Origin: Nocardioides marmotae
Lineage (GTDB): Bacteria > Actinomycetota > Actinomycetes > Propionibacteriales > Nocardioidaceae
Reading direction: 5' to 3'
Length of the DNA: 64,000 bases
NCBI RefSeq assembly: GCF_013177455.1
Contig: NZ_CP053660.1
Span: 1,984,001 to 2,048,000 of the forward strand
In this document: one piece after another, positions 17,697 through 25,434 of the stretch
Layout: each line of letters begins with the position of its first letter
Position numbering within the stretch: the stretch's first letter is position 1
Program-made: the position numbers and the translations under genes
Notes under the pieces: model-generated
Databases searched by the model: none
The model's input: the letters and a program-made list of their open reading frames with translations, nothing else
What the model was told of the DNA's origin: nothing

Positions 17697-19016
17697 ATGG
17701 CCTTGATCGCGACGCTCGAGCACCCGCTGGACACCCCAGCCGACGTGCTGAGCCTCGCGCGGGCCAAGCAGCGTGCGGCCAACGCGGCCGAGGCCGAGCT
17801 CCTCGAAGCGGCGGTCCAGTGGTGCGTGCTGCACCCTGCCGAGTCGTTGGACGATGCGGCGACGTGGTCGGTGTTCCGCGGGTTCGGTGACAAGCCGGTC
17901 TGCCTGGCGGGTGAGGGTGCTCCGTTCGTGACGGAGTTCGCGGTGGTCGAGTTCGCGGCCGGGCTGGGGAAGTCGGAGGACGCCGGCCGGGCCTATCTCG
18001 CCGAGGCGCTCGAGCTGCGGTACCGGCTCCCGAAGCTCTGGGCCAAGGTGACCTCCCTGGATCTGCCGGCCTGGAAGGCACGTTCCCTGGCGCGTCGGAC
18101 GCTGCACCTGCCGAAGAAGGGCGCGGCGTTCGTCGACACCCACCTCGCACCCGTCGCATCCACCATCGGGCCGGCGGCTCTGGAGCGGTTGCTGGAGGAA
18201 GCGCTGGTCCGGTTCGACCCCGACGAAGCCCAACGTGTCGCCACCGAACGGGCCGAGGCCCGGCACGTGACCATCCAGTCCCGCCAGGTCTCCTTCGACG
18301 GGCACGTGGACGTGTGGGCGACCCTCGACCTGGCCGACGCGCTCGACCTCGACGACGCCCTGACCAAGGGCGCGGCGAGGCTCGAGGCCCTCGGGTGCGC
18401 CGACACCCTCGACGCCCGCCGCTCCGTGGCGCTCGGCGACATGGCGCGGCGGCAGCTGAGCCTGGAGTTCGACACCGACCCCAAGCCCCTGGTCGTGCAC
18501 GTGCACCAGCACCCCGACGGGACGCTGGACGACATCACGCGCGTGGAGAACGTCCGCGGGTTCGTCCTCACCAGCCAGCTCGCGGACTGGTGCACCCGCG
18601 CCGCCCGCAGCACCGCGGCGAACACGATCATCGTGAAGCCGGTCATCGACCTGAGCGAGCGGATCCACGTCGAGGCCTACGAGGTCCCCGACCGCCTCTC
18701 GACCCAGACCCGGCTCCGGGACCACCACTGCGTCTTCCCCTGGTGCACCCGCCCCGCCCACGCGAACAGCCGGGTCGACGACGACCACGTGACACCGCAC
18801 AGCCGCGGCGGACCGACCGCGACCGAGAACATCGCGCCCCTGTGCCGACGCCACCACCGCGCCAAGACCCACGCCGGCTGGTCGCAGCATTCACCGTCGC
18901 CAGGAACGTTCGAGTGGCGCAGCCCCACCGGACTGACGTACCGGGTCGACCACCACGGCACCCACGACCTGGGGCCCGAACCACCACCCCAGCCGCACGA
19001 AGCGCCCCTCCGATAG
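17697..19016 (+). CDS. DUF222/HNH endonuclease (13E12-type)
   Basis: 439 residues. The N-terminal two thirds is the alpha-helical DUF222 domain; the C-terminus has an HNH nuclease core, HHCVFPWCTRPAH then DDDHVTPHSRGGPTATENIAPLCRRHHRAKTH, with the zinc cysteines and the Asp-His pair. Members (the 13E12 repeat family of mycobacteria) occur in many copies and several are DNA-damage induced. Here a LexA box overlaps a -10 directly before ATG 17697. With its flanking repeats, it sits as an island inside the steroid locus, consistent with a dispersed multicopy element. Its cellular role is not known. Confidence 0.9.
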   Translation: MALIATLEHPLDTPADVLSLARAKQRAANAAEAELLEAAVQWCVLHPAESLDDAATWSVFRGFGDKPVCLAGEGAPFVTEFAVVEFAAGLGKSEDAGRAYLAEALELRYRLPKLWAKVTSLDLPAWKARSLARRTLHLPKKGAAFVDTHLAPVASTIGPAALERLLEEALVRFDPDEAQRVATERAEARHVTIQSRQVSFDGHVDVWATLDLADALDLDDALTKGAARLEALGCADTLDARRSVALGDMARRQLSLEFDTDPKPLVVHVHQHPDGTLDDITRVENVRGFVLTSQLADWCTRAARSTAANTIIVKPVIDLSERIHVEAYEVPDRLSTQTRLRDHHCVFPWCTRPAHANSRVDDDHVTPHSRGGPTATENIAPLCRRHHRAKTHAGWSQHSPSPGTFEWRSPTGLTYRVDHHGTHDLGPEPPPQPHEAPLR

Positions 19017-19033
19017 CCCCACCGCCACGTCCC

Positions 19034-19157
19034 CGCCGGAGCAACCAGCTGGCGGGGCGCAGGCACGCCCGTAGCGCGCGCCGGCGCACCGCCGCCTGTC
19101 GGGTCAGCGCCTGGCGATCCGCCGGAGCAACGAGCCGCCGGGGTAGAGGCGCGCCCG
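19034..19157. repeat. Pair of 38-bp imperfect direct repeats downstream of the HNH gene
   Basis: CGCCGGAGCAAC begins both copies (19034-19071 and 19120-19157), which continue with similar CGGGG, AGGC and CGCCCG segments. They occupy most of the 218-base gap between the HNH gene and echA19. Confidence 0.65.
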
Positions 19158-19234
19158 GCCACTGGCCACGAGCCACAAGGTCGCGAGCCGCGGATCAGAT
19201 GCGGTGGGCTCGGGCGGAGGCAGGCGACGGAGCC

Positions 19235-20065
19235 TCAGGAGGCGGTGAACTGCGGCGGGCGCTTCTCGGCGAACGCGCGCGGGCCCTCCTTGGCGTCGTT
19301 CGAGGCGAAGACGGCGGCGCCGACCCGGGCGTCGTCGCGCCAGGCCTCGTCCTCGTGCTTGCCCTCGGACTCGCGCATCGTGCGCAGGATGGCCTGGACG
19401 GCGAGCGGGCCGTTGGCGGCGATCATGTCCGCGATCTCGTGTGCCTTGGCGAGCGCCTGGCCGTCGGGGACGACGTGTCCGACCAGGCCGATCTCCTTGG
19501 CCTCGGGGGCCTTGATGTGCCGGCCGGTCAGGAGCAGGTCGGCGGCGACGGTGTACGGGATCTGCCGCACGAGCCGCACTGCGGAGCCGCCCATCGGGTA
19601 GAGGCTCCAGCGGGCCTCGGAAATGCCGAACTTCGCCGACTCCCCGGCCACGCGGATGTCGGTGCCCTGGAGGATCTCGGTCCCGCCGGCGATCGCGGGC
19701 CCCTCGACGGCGGCGATCAGCGGCTTGGTGAGCCGGAAGCCCTTGAGCAGCCCCTTGATCACGGTCGGGTCGTACTCACCGGACTCAAAGCTCTCCGACG
19801 GCGGCCGCTTCGACATCGACTTCAGGTCCGCGCCGGCGCAGAAGTAGCCGCCCGCGCCGGTGAGGATGCACACCCGGATCTCGGGATCGGAGTTCACCCG
19901 GTCCCAGGCCTGCTCCATGATCGCCAGCATCTCGCCCGACAACGCGTTGCGCGAGGCCGGCCGATTCATGGTCACCACCAGCTTGTGACCGTCCTGCTCG
20001 ACGAGGCAGTGCGGCTCCTCCGCGGCGGCCGACGAGGTGGGCTGGGGGGCGTCCGTGCTGGTCAT
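19235..20065 (-). CDS. echA19: Enoyl-CoA hydratase, steroid side-chain degradation (EchA19-like)
   Basis: 276 residues, crotonase family: [26 protein letters not shown] (oxyanion hole, about 75-88), [21 protein letters not shown] with the catalytic Glu region, and a C-terminal [17 protein letters not shown] typical of steroid-associated hydratases. EchA19 hydrates the C22 enoyl-CoA of the cholesterol side chain in M. tuberculosis and lies divergent to fadD19, exactly as here. -10-like TAGCAT (minus, 20077-20072) is six bases from the ATG: leaderless. The KstR operator at 20086-20101 lies between the two divergent genes. Confidence 0.88.
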   Translation of the reverse strand: MTSTDAPQPTSSAAAEEPHCLVEQDGHKLVVTMNRPASRNALSGEMLAIMEQAWDRVNSDPEIRVCILTGAGGYFCAGADLKSMSKRPPSESFESGEYDPTVIKGLLKGFRLTKPLIAAVEGPAIAGGTEILQGTDIRVAGESAKFGISEARWSLYPMGGSAVRLVRQIPYTVAADLLLTGRHIKAPEAKEIGLVGHVVPDGQALAKAHEIADMIAANGPLAVQAILRTMRESEGKHEDEAWRDDARVGAAVFASNDAKEGPRAFAEKRPPQFTAS

Positions 20066-20085
20066 GGCGGGATGCTAGCCAAAAA

Positions 20086-20101
20086 CGAGAACGTGTTCTA
20101 G
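20086..20101. promoter_or_regulatory. KstR-like operator between echA19 and fadD19
   Basis: CGAGAACGTGTTCTAG, an inverted repeat of the KstR type. Its right end overlaps the -10-like TAGTCT (20099-20104) of fadD19, the same arrangement as at fadA5. Confidence 0.8.
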
Positions 20102-20111
20102 TCTCCGGGCC

Positions 20112-21788
20112 GTGGCTCACAACATCGCTGACCTCTTCGAGCACGCGGTCGACGCCGCGCCCGACAACCTCGCCGTGAAGGTGGGGGACCGGGTCGCCAC
20201 GTACGCCGACCTCGAGGCCGAGTCGAACAAGCTGGCCCACTACCTGCAGACGCAGGGCATCGGCCCCGGCGACCACGTCGGCATCTACGCCAAGAACAGC
20301 ATCGAGCACGTCGTGGCGGTGCTGGCAGTGGTGAAGATCCGCGCGGTCAACATCAACGTGAACTACCGGTACGTCGAGGGCGAGCTGAACTACCTCTTCG
20401 ACAACGCCGACGTGGTCGCGCTGATCCACGAGCGCCCCTACGCCGACCTCGTCGCCGCGTGCTTCCCGAAGCACGAGAACCTGCGGGTGGCCGTGGTGAT
20501 GCCCGACGCGATCGACGCCGACGACACCAGCGACGTCTCGTCGTACGGCGGCGTCCTGTGGGCGGACGCGCTGGCGGGGCAGTCCGCCGATCGCGACTTC
20601 GGCGAACGCCGCGGCGACGACCTCCACATCATCTACACCGGCGGCACGACCGGCTTCCCCAAGGGCGTCATGTGGCGCCACGAGGACTTCTGGCGGGTGC
20701 TCGGCGGCGGCATCGACTTCTACAGCGGCGCCCGGCTCGACGAGTACGACCAGTCCAAGCAGGCCACGGACCCGCGGATGGTCACCTTCCCGCTCAGCCC
20801 GCTCATGCACGGCGGCGCGCAGGCCGGCCTGCTCATGCACCTCTTCGCCGGCCACCTGACGATCCTCGAGCCCAAGTTCGACCCCGTGCGGACCTGGGAG
20901 ATCATCGACCGCGAGAAGGTCCAGCTGATCTTCATGACCGGCGACGCGATGGCCCGCCCGCTGATCGAGGCCTACGAGGCCGGCGACTTCGACGGCTCCA
21001 GCCTGTTCGCGATCTCCAGCAGCGCCGCGATCTTCAGCCCGCCGGTCAAGAAGCGGTGGATGGACGCCTTCCCCAACGCCGTCTTCACCGACTCCATCGG
21101 CGCCTCGGAGACCGGCTTCCAGGGCATGGGGATGCAGGAGAAGGACAACATCAGCCCCGACGGCCCCGTCGTCGCGCTCGGCCCGGCCAGCGTGGTCATC
21201 GACGAGGACAACCGCCTGCTCGACGTCGCCCAGGACATCGGCAAGGTCGGCCGCCTCGGCCGCGGCGGGCACGTCCCGGTCGGCTACTACAAGGACGAGG
21301 CCAAGTCCGCCGCGACCTTCCTGACCATCGATGGCGAGCGCTACTCCGTGCCCGGCGACAACGCCCGGATCGAGGAGGGCGGCAAGGTCACGCTCCTCGG
21401 CCGCGGCTCGAACTGCGTCAACACCGGCGGGGAGAAGGTCTACCCCGAGGAGGTGGAGATGGCGATCAAGGGCCACCCGGCGGTGTACGACGTGCTCGTG
21501 GTCGGCGTGCCCGACGAGCGCTACGGCCAAGCGGTCGCCGCGGTGGTCGAGCTCCGCGAGGGCCACGCCCTGGAGCTGGAGGACCTGCGCTCCTACCTGC
21601 GCGCCCACCTGTCGGGCTACAAGCTGCCCCGCGCGCTCACCCTCGTCGACCGGGTGCCGCGCAACGCCACCGGCAAGGCGCAGTACCCCAAGGCCAAGGA
21701 GCTGGCGCTGGCCACCTCCGCCACCCCGTCAACCCCGACGTCCGCCCCGACGTCCACCCCGACGTCCACCGCACCCACGGGAGCCTGA
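20112..21788 (+). CDS. fadD19: Steroid acyl-CoA ligase FadD19-like
   Basis: 558 residues from GTG 20112 (VAHNIADLFEHAVDAAPDN). ANL ligase with YTGGTTGFPKGVMWRHED (about 176-193), IGASETGFQG, a PVGYYKDEAKSAATF loop and GGEKVYPEEVE, with catalytic lysine in RNATGKAQYPKAK. FadD19 activates C27/C24 sterol side chains; the RYVEGELNYLFDNADVVALIHERPYAD region is close to mycobacterial FadD19. The -10 TAGTCT lies seven bases upstream and overlaps the KstR operator. The last 25 residues are a Thr-Pro-Ser tail encoded by a 12-bp tandem repeat, so the usual C-terminus is extended. Confidence 0.88.
   Translation: MAHNIADLFEHAVDAAPDNLAVKVGDRVATYADLEAESNKLAHYLQTQGIGPGDHVGIYAKNSIEHVVAVLAVVKIRAVNINVNYRYVEGELNYLFDNADVVALIHERPYADLVAACFPKHENLRVAVVMPDAIDADDTSDVSSYGGVLWADALAGQSADRDFGERRGDDLHIIYTGGTTGFPKGVMWRHEDFWRVLGGGIDFYSGARLDEYDQSKQATDPRMVTFPLSPLMHGGAQAGLLMHLFAGHLTILEPKFDPVRTWEIIDREKVQLIFMTGDAMARPLIEAYEAGDFDGSSLFAISSSAAIFSPPVKKRWMDAFPNAVFTDSIGASETGFQGMGMQEKDNISPDGPVVALGPASVVIDEDNRLLDVAQDIGKVGRLGRGGHVPVGYYKDEAKSAATFLTIDGERYSVPGDNARIEEGGKVTLLGRGSNCVNTGGEKVYPEEVEMAIKGHPAVYDVLVVGVPDERYGQAVAAVVELREGHALELEDLRSYLRAHLSGYKLPRALTLVDRVPRNATGKAQYPKAKELALATSATPSTPTSAPTSTPTSTAPTGA
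21733..21768 (+). repeat. 12-bp tandem repeat, three units (Thr-Pro-Ser tail of FadD19)
   Basis: CCCCGACGTCCG, CCCCGACGTCCA, CCCCGACGTCCA in frame at the 3' end of fadD19. Confidence 0.9.
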
Positions 21789-21795
21789 GCACCTG

Positions 21796-22902
21796 ATGCG
21801 TACCCCCCTCTGCGACGCCTTCGGCATCGACTACCCGATCTTCGCCTTCACCCCCTCCGAGCACGTCGCGGCCGCGGTCTCGCGCGCCGGCGGGCTCGGC
21901 GTCCTCGGCTGCGTCCGGTTCAACGAGACCGAGGAGCTCGAGCGGACGCTGAGCTGGCTCGACGAGAACACCGACGGCAAGCCGTACGGCGTCGACATCG
22001 TCATGCCGATGAAGGTGCCGGACGAGGTCAAGGGGCTCGACGTCTCCTCGATGATCCCCGAGGAGCACAAGCAGTTCGTCGACCAGACGCTGCTCAAGCT
22101 CGGCGTCCCGCCGCTGCCCGAGGGCGAGGGCCGCGAGGGCGTGCTCGGCTGGCTGCACTCGGTCGCGCGCAGCCACCTCGACGTGGCGCTCCAGCACCGC
22201 CCGGTGCTCATCGCCAACGCGCTCGGCTCCCCGCCCAAGGACGTCATCGACAAGTGCCACGAGCACGGCGTGAAGGTCGCCGCGCTCGCCGGCGCGGCCA
22301 AGCACGCGCTCAGCCACGTCACCAACGGCGTCGACATCATCATCGCGCAGGGCTACGAGGCCGGCGGCCACACCGGCGAGGTCGCCAGCATGGTGCTGAC
22401 CCCCGACATCGTCGACGCGGTCGGGCCGGACGTCCCGGTGCTCGGCGCCGGCGGGATCGGCTCGGGCCGCCAGGTCGCCGCGTCGCTCGCGCTCGGCGCG
22501 CAGGGCGTGTGGACCGGGTCGATCTGGCTCGGCACCGAGGAGTACCGCAACCTCTCGGCCAACCACTCCGCCTGGGAGACCGCGTTCACCCGCGCCACCT
22601 CCAGCGACACCGTCCGCACCCGCGTCTACACCGGCAAGCCCGCGCGGCTGCTGAAGACCAAGTGGGTCGAGGCGTGGGCCGAGGAGGGCGCCCCGCAGCC
22701 GCTGCCGATGCCGCTGCAGAACCTCCTCGTCGCCGAGGCGCACAACCGGATCGTCGCCTCCAACGACCCCGACGTCATCTCGATGCCGGTCGGCCAGATC
22801 GTCGGCCGGATGAACGAGGTCCGCCCGGTCGCCGAGGTGATGGCCGACCTGGTCGCGGAGTTCGAGGCGACCGTCAAGCGGCTCGACGGCCTGGGCGGCT
22901 AG
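21796..22902 (+). CDS. Nitronate monooxygenase-like FMN oxidoreductase
   Basis: 368 residues from ATG 21796. TIM-barrel 2-nitropropane dioxygenase family: GGLGVLGCVRFNETEELERTL near the N-terminus, GAAKHALSHVTNGVDIIIAQGYEAGGHTGEV (FMN phosphate and catalytic-His region) and GAGGIGSGRQVAASLALGAQGVWTGS. It looks closer to Rv1533-type proteins than to IpdC, the steroid ring C/D flavoprotein of the same superfamily. It follows fadD19 by seven bases and is therefore probably KstR-controlled. The true substrate in this locus is unknown; it may reduce an enone-CoA intermediate rather than oxidise nitronates. Confidence 0.82.
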   Translation: MRTPLCDAFGIDYPIFAFTPSEHVAAAVSRAGGLGVLGCVRFNETEELERTLSWLDENTDGKPYGVDIVMPMKVPDEVKGLDVSSMIPEEHKQFVDQTLLKLGVPPLPEGEGREGVLGWLHSVARSHLDVALQHRPVLIANALGSPPKDVIDKCHEHGVKVAALAGAAKHALSHVTNGVDIIIAQGYEAGGHTGEVASMVLTPDIVDAVGPDVPVLGAGGIGSGRQVAASLALGAQGVWTGSIWLGTEEYRNLSANHSAWETAFTRATSSDTVRTRVYTGKPARLLKTKWVEAWAEEGAPQPLPMPLQNLLVAEAHNRIVASNDPDVISMPVGQIVGRMNEVRPVAEVMADLVAEFEATVKRLDGLGG

Positions 22903-22914
22903 CTCCAGCCAGGG

Positions 22915-24036
22915 TCAGCCGGCGGGGTACGGCGTGGTGCGGGCGACCGCGAGCGCCCGCCCGAGGTCGAACGGCTTGGCCTGGCGGCGCAGCCACGGGC
23001 GGCCGGCCCAGAGGTAGCCGTCGACGTGCTCGGCCGCCAGGCGGCGTACGTCGTCGGGCAGGCCCCAGCGCTCGTCGGCGACCCGCCAGGTCGGCGGGAT
23101 GCCGAGGGTGACGCAGCGGCGCTGCTTCGCGGTCCGGCAGGCCGGCGCGTGGTCGAACCGGCCGCCGTGGTGCTTGCGGTTGTACTCCCAGGTGAAGCCG
23201 CGGCCGTTCTGCGCGGTGTCGACGGTGAAGTGCTTGCCGGTGATTCCGCGCGCCGCCAGCGCCTCGACGACCCGGGCGCCGAACCGGACCTGGCGGGCGG
23301 TCGTCTCGTAGTGCGTGGTGTTGAGGTGGAACCCGCGGACCTTGCGGATCCCGGCGCGGACGAGCTGGGTGACGGCCAGCTGCGGGTCGAGGTGGTTCCA
23401 CCCGGCCGAGCCGACCTCGATGTAGACGCTGGTGCGGGGGAGCGCGGCCAGGGTGCGCGCGGCGTACCCCACCAGCCGGGAGAGCTGGGTCGACCCGCGC
23501 GGCGCGCACAGCGCGAACGGCCCGTCGGGCTGGAGGACGACCGCGGCGCGGGTGTCGCCGAGGGCGCCGGCGAAGCTGCGGATCCACCGCTTGTACGACG
23601 CCTTCTCGGCCGCCGTGGGCAGCCGGGTGCACGCCTCGTGCTCCCAGGGGACCATCCGGAAGACGGTCAGCTGCACCAGCGCGTCCCGGTCGCCGCCCTG
23701 GGCGTTCGCGACGTACTCCCGCACCTTCGCGGCGATGTCGCGGTCGGCGATCCAGTCGCCGAACCACTTCGCCTTCGGTGCGTGCGCGATCCGACCGAGC
23801 AGGTCGCGCTTGCGGCCGCTCGCGCGCTCGTAGGGAGCCCACGCCATCTCCGCGCCGCCGCGGTAGACGCCCCAGGTGCCACCGGCGAGCGGGTTGTCGC
23901 CCGCCGCGGCCTCCGACGAGCGCGCGGCAGCGGAGCCGGCCGAGGAGGACCCCGCCGGCGCGGCCGGGACCAGGGCGAGCAGGAGCGCCACCGCGAGAGC
24001 AGGCAGCAGCGGGAGCAGCGGCGGCCGGGGGGACAT
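22915..24036 (-). CDS. Secreted GH6-like glycoside hydrolase
   Basis: 373 residues from ATG 24036. Signal peptide MSPRPPLLPLLPALAVAL... with hydrophobic core to about residue 28, then an Ala/Ser-rich linker and a catalytic domain. GH6 traits: TWGVYRGGAEMAW, VVLQPDGPF with candidate acid D171, VYIEVGSAGWNHLDP and VRGFHLNTTHYETT, plus a late HFTVDTAQNGRG. The usual VxYxxPxRDC motif is replaced by VQLTVFRMVPWEHEAC, so it is a divergent member; beta-glucan hydrolysis is an inference. -10-like TAGCCT (minus, 24049-24044) is seven bases from the ATG, predicting a leaderless mRNA. It seems unrelated to the surrounding steroid genes. Confidence 0.75.
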   Translation of the reverse strand: MSPRPPLLPLLPALAVALLLALVPAAPAGSSSAGSAAARSSEAAAGDNPLAGGTWGVYRGGAEMAWAPYERASGRKRDLLGRIAHAPKAKWFGDWIADRDIAAKVREYVANAQGGDRDALVQLTVFRMVPWEHEACTRLPTAAEKASYKRWIRSFAGALGDTRAAVVLQPDGPFALCAPRGSTQLSRLVGYAARTLAALPRTSVYIEVGSAGWNHLDPQLAVTQLVRAGIRKVRGFHLNTTHYETTARQVRFGARVVEALAARGITGKHFTVDTAQNGRGFTWEYNRKHHGGRFDHAPACRTAKQRRCVTLGIPPTWRVADERWGLPDDVRRLAAEHVDGYLWAGRPWLRRQAKPFDLGRALAVARTTPYPAG

Positions 24037-24117
24037 GGGGGCGAGGCTAGGCGCCCCCCGGCCGATCGCGCCGCCGCTCGGGCCAGGTCTGACCGATCGG
24101 AGGATCCCCGCCACCCC

Positions 24118-24297
24118 GCCGAGTGCTCACTTCCTGCTCGCCGAATCGGCACTTTGAGCACGCCGAGTGCTCACTTCGGGCGTGCCGAGTGCTCACTTGT
24201 GGCGCGCCGAGTACGCAGTTGTGGGGACGCCCGACCGCAAGTGCCGACTCGGCGGGTCAGAAGTGCCGACTCGGCGGGTCAGAAGTGCCGACTCGGC
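24118..24297. repeat. 22-bp-period repeat array, five direct plus three inverted 15-mers
   Basis: Five 15-mers of the form GCCGAGTnnnCACTT (first GCCGAGTGCTCACTT) start at 24118, 24140, 24162, 24184 and 24206, each followed by a 7-base spacer. After an 18-base gap, three identical inverted copies AAGTGCCGACTCGGC start at 24239, 24261 and 24283, also spaced by 7 (GGGTCAG). The period is exactly 22 bases in both arms. The array fills the gap between convergently arranged GH6 upstream DNA and the fadE27 end. Confidence 0.92.
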
Positions 24298-24312
24298 GGG
24301 GTGGGGGGTGGG

Positions 24313-25425
24313 TCAGGCGGGCTCGGCCGCCAGGCGACGGCCGATGAGCAGCGCCTGCTCGGTGGCGCCGCCGTGCAGGAACTCGAAGCGCTTGGCGGTG
24401 GTGAAGTAGCGGTGCGCCTCGCCGTCGAGGTCGATCCCCACCCCGCCGTGGACGTGGATGGTGGTGTGCGCGAGGCGGTGCCCGGCGTCGGCCGCCCACA
24501 GCTTCGCGATCGCGACCTCGGTCTCGGCCGGCAGCCCCTCGGCCAGCCGCCAGGCCGCGTGCCACAGGGTGAGCCGCTGGCCGAGGATGTCGATGTAGCC
24601 GTCGGCCAGCCGCTGCGAGACCGCCTGGAAGGTGCCGATCGGGCGGCCGAACTGCTCGCGCACCTTCGCGTACGCCGCCGTGAGCGCCAGCGCGCCCTCC
24701 GTGACGCCCAGCTGCTCGGCGGCCGCGGCGAGCACGAGCAGCTGCCGCAGCCGACGGTCGACCGAGCCGTCGGGCGGGCCCAGCAGCCGGTCCGCGGCCA
24801 GCGGGGCCCCGTCGAGCTCGAGCCGCGCGACCGAGTCGCCGTCGGTGAAGCGCTGCGGGGTCAGCGTGACCCCCGCGTCGTCGGGCCGGACGAGGAACAC
24901 CCCGACCCCGTCGGGGGTGTCGGCCGGGACGAGCAGCAGGTCGGCGTACGCACCGGCCGGGACGACCGCCTTCGCGCCGGTGAGGAGCCAGCCGGACCCG
25001 TCGGCGGAGGCCACCGTGGTCGGCCGCTCGGGGGCGAAGGAGCGGTCCTCGGCGACGGCGGCGCTCAGCACCGACGACCCGGTCGCGGCGCCGGGGAGCC
25101 AGGCGGCCTGCTGGTCGGGCGAGCCGTGCTCGGCGAGCAGGCGGGCGGCCGGGCCGTGGAAGGCCAACGGGACGGGCGCGACCGTGCGGCCGACCTCGAC
25201 GAGCACGCGGCACAGCTCGAGGATGCCGAGCCCCGCGCCGCCGTGCTCCTCGGGCAGCGCCAGGCCCAGCAGCCCGGCCTCGCCGAGGTCGCGCCAGAGG
25301 TCGCGGTCGAACCGGTCGCCGGCCTGCTCGACCGCGCGCATCCGCTCGGGCGTCGCCCGGTCGGTGAGGATCCGGGCGGCCAGCTCGGCGGCCTCGTCCT
25401 GCTCGGGGGTGAAGGAGAAGTCCAT
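24313..25425 (-). CDS. Acyl-CoA dehydrogenase (FadE27/ChsE5-like)
   Basis: 370 residues (MDFSFTPEQDEAAELAAR). Acyl-CoA dehydrogenase fold with GLLGLALPEEHGGAGLGIL, FGRPIGTFQAVSQRLADGYID and HVHGGVGIDLDGEAHRYF. Alone it lacks some residues of a full homotetrameric enzyme; in mycobacteria, FadE27 pairs with FadE26 as an alpha2beta2 dehydrogenase (ChsE4-ChsE5) acting on the steroid side chain. The immediately upstream gene is a FadE26-like partner, nine bases away. It is the last gene of the operon and ends before the 22-bp array. Confidence 0.82.
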   Translation of the reverse strand: MDFSFTPEQDEAAELAARILTDRATPERMRAVEQAGDRFDRDLWRDLGEAGLLGLALPEEHGGAGLGILELCRVLVEVGRTVAPVPLAFHGPAARLLAEHGSPDQQAAWLPGAATGSSVLSAAVAEDRSFAPERPTTVASADGSGWLLTGAKAVVPAGAYADLLLVPADTPDGVGVFLVRPDDAGVTLTPQRFTDGDSVARLELDGAPLAADRLLGPPDGSVDRRLRQLLVLAAAAEQLGVTEGALALTAAYAKVREQFGRPIGTFQAVSQRLADGYIDILGQRLTLWHAAWRLAEGLPAETEVAIAKLWAADAGHRLAHTTIHVHGGVGIDLDGEAHRYFTTAKRFEFLHGGATEQALLIGRRLAAEPA

Positions 25426-25434
25426 GCCGGTGCC

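Noticed and set aside
24118..24297. CRISPR array
   Set aside because: Units of 15 and spacers of 7 bases are too short, spacers are partly identical, orientation switches and no cas genes exist.
24118..24297. Plasmid or phage replication origin (iterons)
   Set aside because: No rep or parA genes nearby; the flanks are chromosomal steroid genes.
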